Origin: Paenibacillus antibioticophila | GTDB lineage: Bacteria; Bacillota; Bacilli; Paenibacillales; Paenibacillaceae | DNA length: 64,000 bases | Assembly (NCBI RefSeq): GCF_000455265.1 | Contig: NZ_HG005139.1 | Coordinates: 1,930,376 to 1,994,375 of the forward strand | Reading direction: 5' to 3' | Shown: positions 58,187 to 64,000 of the stretch, one piece after another | Numbering within the stretch: the first letter of the stretch is position 1 | Layout of the letters: every line of letters begins with the position of its first letter | Made by a program: the position numbers and the translations under genes | The notes under the pieces: model-generated | Database searches by the model: none | Seen by the model: only the letters and a program-made list of their open reading frames with translations | What the model was told of the DNA's origin: nothing

Positions 58187-60817
58187 TCATCCGCCGGTAT
58201 TCGGATCTACTTGCACCTGGGCAGCCGGATCATCTCCGCTCTGTCCTTCCTGTACCGGTGCTTCTGCATCTCCACTGCCCGGAGGCTCCTCTGAGCCCCC
58301 GTCAGGATTACCACCGCCTTGTTCCTGATCAGGATTCTGGCCGTTCGGATTTCCATTGCCGCCGTTATCGCCATTGCTCGGACCATTTCCATTGCCATGA
58401 CCGTTGCCATTGCCATTGCCGGGACCACTTCCATTGTTGTTTCCATTCCCTTGTCCCGGTCCAGTACCCTGGCCATTGCCGCCTTCCTGTCCGGTGTCAT
58501 TCCCCGAACCCGGATCAACAATGGTACCATCGTCAGGGTCGATATCGTCCATTGGCGGATCATCCGCCACAATCAGCACCTGTGCGATATTGGACGGATC
58601 GCTCTCCTCGTCATTCGCTGGGTCATAAGCCGTTACATAGTATTCATAACCGGAACCAACCTCTGCTGCAATATCCTCTGCAGACGTTGCTTGGGTCTCG
58701 TAATACAATGCAAAATCCATCTCCGTAAGCGCTCTGCGGTACAGGCGATATACCGCCCCCTCGGTGTCCACACCATCCCAGGTCAGGGCAATAATACCTG
58801 TATCCTGATTGTAAGAAGCGGACAGGTTAGCAGGATTCAGGACCAGTTCTTCTTCCGGCTCAACCGGCTCCAGATTTGCCGGCACCGGGAAGTCCTTCAC
58901 AGGCACTCCAGCCAAAGCCTCTTTCATAATCGTTGCGAACAGACTAGCAGCCTGGCCGCTACTGCCGTTGAGCAGATGATTTTTATCAGGCTGATCGTAG
59001 CCCATCCAGATCGATGCGGTCCATTCCGGCGTATAGCCTACGAACCAGACATCTCTGTTCTTGCTGCTCTTAAGTCCGCTGATTCCGTGCTGCGTTGTTC
59101 CCGTCTTGCCGGCTACAGGACGGTCGATCTTGGCCCGTTTCCCTGTTCCGTCATTGATAACATTCTGCAGCATGCTCGTCATATAGTAAGCGGTCTGTTC
59201 GGAAATCACCCGCTTGGTCTTCGGAGCATTGTATTTGTATTTCTCTACACCGTCATGATCCTGAATCGACTTGATGGAGTAAGGCTCATTGTAATTGCCC
59301 CCATTAGCAAATACGCTGAAGGCTCCTGCCATCTCAAGGGTATTCGTACCATAGGTAAGTCCGCCCAGCGCAATCGCAAGATTGCGGTCGTCCTTATCCA
59401 TCGTAATCCCCATATCCGTAGCCATCTTCAAGCCTGCGCCAACGCCCACCTCATTAAGAAGCCAGACCGACGGGATATTTTCCGATTTCGTCAATGCAGT
59501 AGTCATATCAATCGTTTTGGAATAACCGTGCAGGTTTTTCGGACAATAGTCTCCGAAGCACTGCTTCTCATTACTGATCAGAGAGTTCGGTTTGAACTTG
59601 CCGCTCTCGAGTGCAGGCGCATAGGAGACTATCGGCTTGAACGTGGACCCCGGCTGACGCCGGCTTGTTACCCGGCTGAAGCCCTTCCGTTCATAATCGC
59701 GGCCGCCCAGCAGGGCGATCAGACTTCCGTTCTCATGATTCTGAATAACAATGGATGCCTGCACCTGCTGATCGTCGACGCTCTTTTCAAAGAAATCGTC
59801 ATTGGCAAAGGCCTTCTCTACAGCCTTTTGTGCTTGAATATCCATCGTCGTATAGATTTTATAGCCGCCGCGGTTCAATTGGTCTTCCGTCAACCCGAAC
59901 TTATCTTCGGCTTCCTTCACCACATAATCCATAAACGCCTGATAGCTGCCGCTTTTGTCCGGTGCTACATAGGTGTAATCCACCGCTTTGGCCTGATCTC
60001 GCTCTGCTGCAGTAATATAACCCTCCTGGTACATCAGCTCCAGGACGACAGCGCGCCGCTGCTTGGACTGCTCGGGATTGGAGACCGGGTTATAAATGGA
60101 CGGGCCTTTAGGAATTGCCGCCAAAGTCGCTATCTCCCACAGCTCAAGCTCGTTCAGATCGCTCTCCCCGAAGTAGCGCTGGGAGGCCGCCTTGATACCG
60201 TAGGACTTCTGACCGAAGAAAATCCGGTTTAAATACATCGTCAAGATTTCATCCTTCGTATTGTGCCGCTCCAAGGCCATGGCAATCGACATTTCTGTCG
60301 CCTTCCGGAAGAAGGTCTTATCAAAGTCCAGGAACATATTTTTAGCTAATTGCTGGGTGATGGTACTGCCCCCTTCTACAAGCGAGCGCGCCATAATATC
60401 CTTGACCGCAGCCCGGCCGATCGCCCACAGATCGATCCCGTTATGCTCGTCGAAGCGGCGGTCCTCAGTCGCCTTGAACGCATCCTTCACTAATTCAGGG
60501 ATATCTTCCTCCTCCACAGGCTCGCTCCGGTTGACCGACAGCTCACCCATCAATTTGCCGGTTCGGTCATAAACCTTGGAGGTCTCGTAAATAAACAGCT
60601 TATCCTGATTCTCGGCCAGAATCTTCTCGCCGCTGACCGTAATGTACATATAGCCTGCAATCGCACAGAAAATCGCAAAGGCAATCGTGAAGAACGAGGT
60701 CCACAACAGCTTTTTTGCTGTGATCCGCTTCTTTTTCTTTTTCTGTCCTTTGGAAGCCCCTTGCTTTTGCGCCGGCTTGCTGCTTCTCTCCAGTCTGGAA
60801 GTTCTCTTGTCTGGCAT
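58187..60817 (-). CDS. ponA: Class A penicillin-binding protein 1A
   Basis: Bifunctional peptidoglycan polymerase and cross-linker, 876 residues. Basic cytoplasmic tail, membrane helix at about 34-57, then a GT51 glycosyltransferase (FKATEDRRFDEHNGID, GGSTITQQLAKN), then a transpeptidase: SXXK in PGSTFKPI near residue 390, SEN in TKSENIPSVW, KTGTTQ near 565. A fibronectin III-like domain follows (about 665-750). The last 100 residues are a low-complexity tail of Gly/Asn/Gln repeats (NGNGNGHGNGNGPSNG). The tail is longer than usual. GGGAG precedes the ATG by 10 nt. Confidence 0.95.
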   Translation of the reverse strand: MPDKRTSRLERSSKPAQKQGASKGQKKKKKRITAKKLLWTSFFTIAFAIFCAIAGYMYITVSGEKILAENQDKLFIYETSKVYDRTGKLMGELSVNRSEPVEEEDIPELVKDAFKATEDRRFDEHNGIDLWAIGRAAVKDIMARSLVEGGSTITQQLAKNMFLDFDKTFFRKATEMSIAMALERHNTKDEILTMYLNRIFFGQKSYGIKAASQRYFGESDLNELELWEIATLAAIPKGPSIYNPVSNPEQSKQRRAVVLELMYQEGYITAAERDQAKAVDYTYVAPDKSGSYQAFMDYVVKEAEDKFGLTEDQLNRGGYKIYTTMDIQAQKAVEKAFANDDFFEKSVDDQQVQASIVIQNHENGSLIALLGGRDYERKGFSRVTSRRQPGSTFKPIVSYAPALESGKFKPNSLISNEKQCFGDYCPKNLHGYSKTIDMTTALTKSENIPSVWLLNEVGVGAGLKMATDMGITMDKDDRNLAIALGGLTYGTNTLEMAGAFSVFANGGNYNEPYSIKSIQDHDGVEKYKYNAPKTKRVISEQTAYYMTSMLQNVINDGTGKRAKIDRPVAGKTGTTQHGISGLKSSKNRDVWFVGYTPEWTASIWMGYDQPDKNHLLNGSSGQAASLFATIMKEALAGVPVKDFPVPANLEPVEPEEELVLNPANLSASYNQDTGIIALTWDGVDTEGAVYRLYRRALTEMDFALYYETQATSAEDIAAEVGSGYEYYVTAYDPANDEESDPSNIAQVLIVADDPPMDDIDPDDGTIVDPGSGNDTGQEGGNGQGTGPGQGNGNNNGSGPGNGNGNGHGNGNGPSNGDNGGNGNPNGQNPDQEQGGGNPDGGSEEPPGSGDAEAPVQEGQSGDDPAAQVQVDPNTGG

Positions 60818-60901
60818 GGATTGTTGACTCCCTTCTTACCGATCTTTCGATCTTCTCTCTATTTTACTTAAACTGCGAGCATTACATTGAATTGGCCCCG
60901 G

Positions 60902-60932
60902 AAAGAAAAGAACAACCTCTCTCAGGTTGCTC
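60902..60932 (-). terminator. Terminator of hfq
   Basis: GAGCAACCT / AGGTTGTTC with loop GAGAG, followed on the minus strand by TTTTCTTTC, 55 bp past the hfq stop. Confidence 0.85.
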
Positions 60933-60986
60933 CACTCTTCTTCCTATACACTTAAACGTCTTGCAATTTAAAAAGTTTCAGATGCC

Positions 60987-61226
60987 TTATGCATCATTTT
61001 GGGATTCTTGCATCAGGGACACGTTGCGCTGCGGCTGGAAAGTCGAAATCGCATGCTTGTACACCATTTGTTGACGGCCGTCACTGTCGATGACGATGAT
61101 ATAGTTGTCAAATGCCTTGATTGTCCCTCTGATCTGGAAACCGTTCGTCAGAAACACCGTAACAGGAATACTCTCTTTGCGCATTTGATTCAGGAATGTA
61201 TCTTGGATATTAATGGACTTGTTCAT
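60987..61226 (-). CDS. hfq: RNA-binding protein Hfq
   Basis: 79 residues, starting [40 protein letters not shown] at ATG 61226 (GGGGG upstream). The Sm2 motif VYKHAISTF is present; the C-terminus is a short tail, as in Gram-positive Hfq. It forms a hexamer binding A/U-rich RNA and is not usually essential in Bacillota. It follows miaA by 25 bp, the conserved miaA-hfq order. Confidence 0.95.
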   Translation of the reverse strand: MNKSINIQDTFLNQMRKESIPVTVFLTNGFQIRGTIKAFDNYIIVIDSDGRQQMVYKHAISTFQPQRNVSLMQESQNDA

Positions 61227-61251
61227 TAGCCGTACCCCCAATAGGAATCAT

Positions 61252-62226
61252 TTAGTGTTTAGAATTATATTCAAGATCTGATGAAAACTTTCCTGCTATT
61301 ATAGCCTGTGCATCCTTGAAAATTGACTGAAAATTTTGGCCGTCCCCCACATCGATCCAGGAAATATCCTTCATATGGCGGAACCAGGATAACTGCCGCT
61401 TGGCAAAATGACGGGTATCCCGCTTTAATTTGTACACCGCGGCCTCCAGTGGAACTTCATCCTCCAGATGCTCGACGATTTCCTTGTAGCCAAGACCCTG
61501 CATGGATACCGTATCCCGTGGAACGCCTCTCTCCAGAAGCTGGCGAACCTCTTCAACCAGTCCTGAAGCGACCATTTCGTCAATACGCTGTTCAATACGG
61601 TTATATAGCATTTGACGGTCCATTGTCAAACCGATGAGGCAGAGCTCATATGGCGATTCCTTCTTCTGTCGCTCCAGACTGGCGGATAACGGTTCGCCTG
61701 CAACATGGAATACCTCAAGAGCCCGGATCACCCGCCGGATATCATTCGGATGCAGCCGCTCAGCGGATTTCGGATCGACCTCGGCGAGCTTGGCATGGAG
61801 CGCCTCCGGTCCCTCCAGCTCATAAATCTGCTGCTGCCGGGCCCTGAACTCTTCGTCGGCAGAAGCCTCAGTGAACTGAAAGCCATAGCAGACCGACTCA
61901 ATATACAGGCCTGTACCGCCTACTATAAAGGGCAGGCGGCCTCTGGCATGGATCTCCGGAATCAATTGCCCGCACCATTCCTGAAACAGCGCGACCGAGA
62001 AAGGTTCGTCCGGCTCCAGCACATCAATCAGGTGGTGAGGAACTCCCTGCATTTCTTCACGGGTTATTTTGGCGGTTCCGATATCCATTCCCCGGTACAC
62101 CTGCATGGAATCCCCGGAAATAATCTCACAGGAGAACGCCTTGGCCAGCTCAATGCTCAGCCTTGTCTTGCCTACCGCTGTCGGACCAAGTAAGACCACC
62201 AGCTTCGGTTTATCCAATGTTGTCAA
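61252..62226 (-). CDS. miaA: tRNA dimethylallyltransferase
   Basis: Adds dimethylallyl to A37 of UNN-reading tRNAs. 324 residues: P-loop GPTAVGKTRLSIELAK, DSMQVYRGMDIGTAK, HHLIDVLEP, FIVGGTGLYI, SMQGLGYKEIVEHL. No ATG starts the frame. TTG 62226 has GGAG 9 nt upstream; TTG 62232 is an alternative. It overlaps the methyltransferase upstream by 16 bp. Confidence 0.94.
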   Translation of the reverse strand: MTTLDKPKLVVLLGPTAVGKTRLSIELAKAFSCEIISGDSMQVYRGMDIGTAKITREEMQGVPHHLIDVLEPDEPFSVALFQEWCGQLIPEIHARGRLPFIVGGTGLYIESVCYGFQFTEASADEEFRARQQQIYELEGPEALHAKLAEVDPKSAERLHPNDIRRVIRALEVFHVAGEPLSASLERQKKESPYELCLIGLTMDRQMLYNRIEQRIDEMVASGLVEEVRQLLERGVPRDTVSMQGLGYKEIVEHLEDEVPLEAAVYKLKRDTRHFAKRQLSWFRHMKDISWIDVGDGQNFQSIFKDAQAIIAGKFSSDLEYNSKH

Positions 62227-62995
62227 GCTCAATCACTCCGTACACAATTTTGGCCTGGGAACGGCGGCAGATCGTGAAGCCCAAACGCTCGAATTCGCCG
62301 CTGTCCTTCTTCTCCTTCAGCATGACGACCTTGCGCGCTACCCGGCAAGCCTCCTGAACAGCTTCCTGGCTAAGACAGCTAGTATTCGCAAATGCTCTCA
62401 GCGGGGAGATCGCTGACGATTCCGCCACCGGATCCCGGAACATGGGATCAAAGTAGACAACATCGGCGCTCTTGTCCGGCAGCCCCTTTAAGACTCCCAG
62501 GTGATCGCTGCGCAGCAGCTTGATCCGCCGAAGCGCCTCATCAAACTCTTTTACCCCGGATACATAGTTAGCAAAACCTTCATGCAGCAAACTCCACAGC
62601 GGAAGGGATTGCTCGAGCGCAAGGACCTGTCCGGCAGCTCCGGCTCCCAGCGAAAATATCGCCGAATCCGAGCCTAGCCCGGCAGTGCAATCGACCACGG
62701 AATCGCCCGGCAGCAGCTTTGCCGCCTCCAGCATCGGATCGCGCTCCCCGCGCAGGACCCGCTTCGCACGGACAAAAGACATGCTGGGATGAAAGTGCAT
62801 ATCCTCCTCATCCTGCCGATACAGCCTTGCTCCTCCTTCGAGGACCACCAATATGTCCCCATCTCCCGTTTGAAGGCTCATCTTTGCAAGAGAGGTTCTG
62901 TTCCTAGGAAGATAGCGAACGCCTGTCTTGGCTGCAAGGCTCTCGGCTCTTCTCACAGTTGCCTGGGCCGGATGGTCTCCTGTTGTTATAATCAC
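62210..62995 (-). CDS. RsmJ-like SAM-dependent methyltransferase
   Basis: 261 residues. Rossmann motif I: GDSVVDCTAGLGSDSAIF; YFDPMFRDPVAESSA is the motif IV-like substrate site; VMLKEKKDSGEF near the end. The similarity is to DUF548/RsmJ (16S rRNA m2G1516 methyltransferase), with a shorter N-terminus and a DPMF motif. The exact target is not proved. Its stop codon region contains the miaA start, so the two are coupled. Between it and mutL lies a copy of repeat B. Confidence 0.82.
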   Translation of the reverse strand: MIITTGDHPAQATVRRAESLAAKTGVRYLPRNRTSLAKMSLQTGDGDILVVLEGGARLYRQDEEDMHFHPSMSFVRAKRVLRGERDPMLEAAKLLPGDSVVDCTAGLGSDSAIFSLGAGAAGQVLALEQSLPLWSLLHEGFANYVSGVKEFDEALRRIKLLRSDHLGVLKGLPDKSADVVYFDPMFRDPVAESSAISPLRAFANTSCLSQEAVQEACRVARKVVMLKEKKDSGEFERLGFTICRRSQAKIVYGVIELDNIG

Positions 62996-63025
62996 TAGCG
63001 CTCGTTCCCCCGTTCTCTGTAGGTG

Positions 63026-63270
63026 ATCAAAAGAGGACTTTTTGAACTACCTCTTTACATGCGTGTTCAAAAAGATAGCTTTTCAGCGCCGAGAAGGTTG
63101 CGAGAACCCGAAGAAGGAGGAACGGAGTGTAGGCAAAACCTACATGAGCGAAATGCTTCCAAAGGAAGCATACCTCGTAAGCATCCGCTTGGACTTCGAG
63201 GGTGAACGCAAGATTCGATGTCGAATCAACCTCTCGTAACACTTCGTGATCAAAAGATAACTTTTTGAAC
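63026..63270 (+). repeat. Dispersed structured repeat, family B, copy 2, with tandem end fragment
   Basis: The full copy (63059-63270) matches 19868-20081 over its length, with changes mostly in loops (for example ATGCTTCcaaagGAAGCAT, ATTCGATgTCGAAT). Just before it, 63026-63058 carries a second right end (GATCAAAAGAGGACTTTTTGAAC ... CTCTTTA), so two elements met here, or one was duplicated in part. It separates mutL from the methyltransferase gene. Confidence 0.85.
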
Positions 63271-63274
63271 TTCC

Positions 63275-64000
63275 TTACATGACCCGCTTGAATAATTTTT
63301 CCAGATCATAGTTACTGAAGGAAATAACAATCGGCCGCCCGTGAGGGCAGGTATAAGGCTGCTTGCAGCTAGCCAAGCGGGCAAGCAGGGTGACGGCTTC
63401 CTCATTTGTCAGCTTTTGATTCGCTTTGATCGAGGCCTTGCAGGAGACCATGATGGATGATTTCTCCCGAAGCTTGGCTAAATCCAATTGCCGTTCATTC
63501 AACACCCACTCCGCCATCTCGGTTATGATCGAGGCCTCTTCCCCCTCTGGAAACCAGTAAGGATAGGCTGCGACGCGAAAAGTTCCGCCTCCAAAGGGCT
63601 CAAGAATCACACCCGCCTGCTCAAACCAGCTTAGGCGCTCCTTCAGCTTCTCCGCCTCTGCCGGCGTAAATTCAAGCGTCAAAGGCAGCAGCAGCTCCTG
63701 GGACGCATCGGCCGGTTTGCCGAATTTCTCGTAGTAATATTCGTAATTCACCCGCTCATGGGCGGCATGCTGATCGATCAAGTACAGCCCCTGCTCATCT
63801 TGAGCGATCAGGTAAGTGCCATGGTGCTGCCCGATCAGGGTCAGCTCCGGAAAGGCCGGCAGCTCCGGCGATGCTTCCGGAGCGCTATACAGCGCGTCGG
63901 CATCGGCAGGCCGCGCCGGCTGTGCCGCCGCCCCGCGCGAAGCGGGCGGCGCAAAGCCCGGCTGCGCGGCTCCGCCTGCGCTGCCGGCAAAGCTGCCCGG
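63275..64000 (-). CDS. mutL: DNA mismatch repair protein MutL, C-terminal part (5' end cut by window edge)
   Basis: The open frame runs from 64000 with no start inside the window (241 codons plus stop). A Gly/Ala/Pro-rich linker (about 60 residues) precedes the C-terminal dimerisation and endonuclease domain: DQHAAHERVNYE is the DQHA(X)2E(X)4E metal site of endonuclease-active MutL, as expected for a bacterium without MutH. TCPHGRPIVI is the second conserved motif near the end. The ATPase domain lies beyond the window. It is followed by repeat B and the methyltransferase gene. Confidence 0.95.
   Translation of the reverse strand, partial: PGSFAGSAGGAAQPGFAPPASRGAAAQPARPADADALYSAPEASPELPAFPELTLIGQHHGTYLIAQDEQGLYLIDQHAAHERVNYEYYYEKFGKPADASQELLLPLTLEFTPAEAEKLKERLSWFEQAGVILEPFGGGTFRVAAYPYWFPEGEEASIITEMAEWVLNERQLDLAKLREKSSIMVSCKASIKANQKLTNEEAVTLLARLASCKQPYTCPHGRPIVISFSNYDLEKLFKRVM

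Noticed and set aside
58319..60232. Plus-strand frame of 637 codons across ponA
   Set aside because: Antisense shadow of the penicillin-binding protein, whose motifs are all in the minus frame.
63027..63242. 71-codon minus-strand frame inside repeat B
   Set aside because: The equivalent frame in the 19868 copy is stopped (TAG after CFL); the conserved feature is the hairpins, not the frame.
1..64000. tRNA, rRNA or CRISPR arrays
   Set aside because: No GTTCRANNC-type T-arm with matching cloverleaf, no rRNA-like stretch and no regularly spaced short repeats were seen.

Overview
The window looks like a chromosomal segment of an endospore-forming Gram-positive bacterium of the Paenibacillus type. 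This is inferred from gene content and order, not from a database search. The supporting markers are spoVK-hflX-ynbB-glnR-glnA, lexA divergent from yneA, pspA-ydjGHI, pdhABCD, mutL/miaA/hfq, Gram-positive GlnR and LexA operators, and rho-independent terminators. Most genes lie on the minus strand. There are no rRNA, tRNA or CRISPR features, and no intact insertion sequence.

Layout. 1-2253 is the bulk of topB, running off the left edge. 2395-4703 is an AT-rich island with two exported proteins of unknown function, bracketed by inverted copies of a 135-140 bp hairpin repeat (family A). 4742-9203 holds gltD, dfrA-thyA, a Nudix hydrolase and uppP. 9356-12211 is an ArsR regulator with a perfect palindromic operator and a four-domain sulfur-transfer fusion (CoA-disulfide reductase, rhodanese, TusA, DsrE). 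13290-16971 is the envelope-stress operon pspA-ydjG-ydjH-ydjI. 17083-22264 is the pyruvate dehydrogenase operon, with a ~215 bp repeat (family B) between pdhB and pdhC. 22438-25562 holds an esterase, a TRIC-type channel, thiN and a frameshifted NlpC/P60 hydrolase.

25638-37005 is the most unusual part. It is a divergent Tad/Flp-like operon: a Ser/Thr kinase fused to a degenerate MinD/CpaE-like domain, a CpaB-like SAF protein, two degenerate P-loop-like proteins, a TadA/CpaF-type ATPase, a double-length TadB/TadC-like membrane protein and four small single-span, pilin-like proteins. An orphan response regulator without its phosphoacceptor aspartate lies just downstream. A promoter and an attenuator-like terminator precede the operon.

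37037-47954 holds housekeeping genes: an RlmM-like methyltransferase, a receiver-like protein, an Nfo-like endonuclease, mutM, two HAD phosphatases, rnz, metH and a lipoprotein. 47999-49523 is the SOS locus, with five LexA-type boxes between yneA and lexA; yneA has an in-frame amber codon behind a better upstream start. 49650-51120 is a decayed stretch: a flavin reductase pseudogene, a repeated AACGGACATTTT motif and an IS630-type transposase remnant. 51163-56686 is the glutamine synthetase locus and its upstream genes, with GlnR boxes at the promoter. 56800-64000 holds a DUF218 protein, a DUF402 protein, a class A penicillin-binding protein, hfq, miaA, a methyltransferase, a second copy of repeat B and the C-terminal part of mutL.
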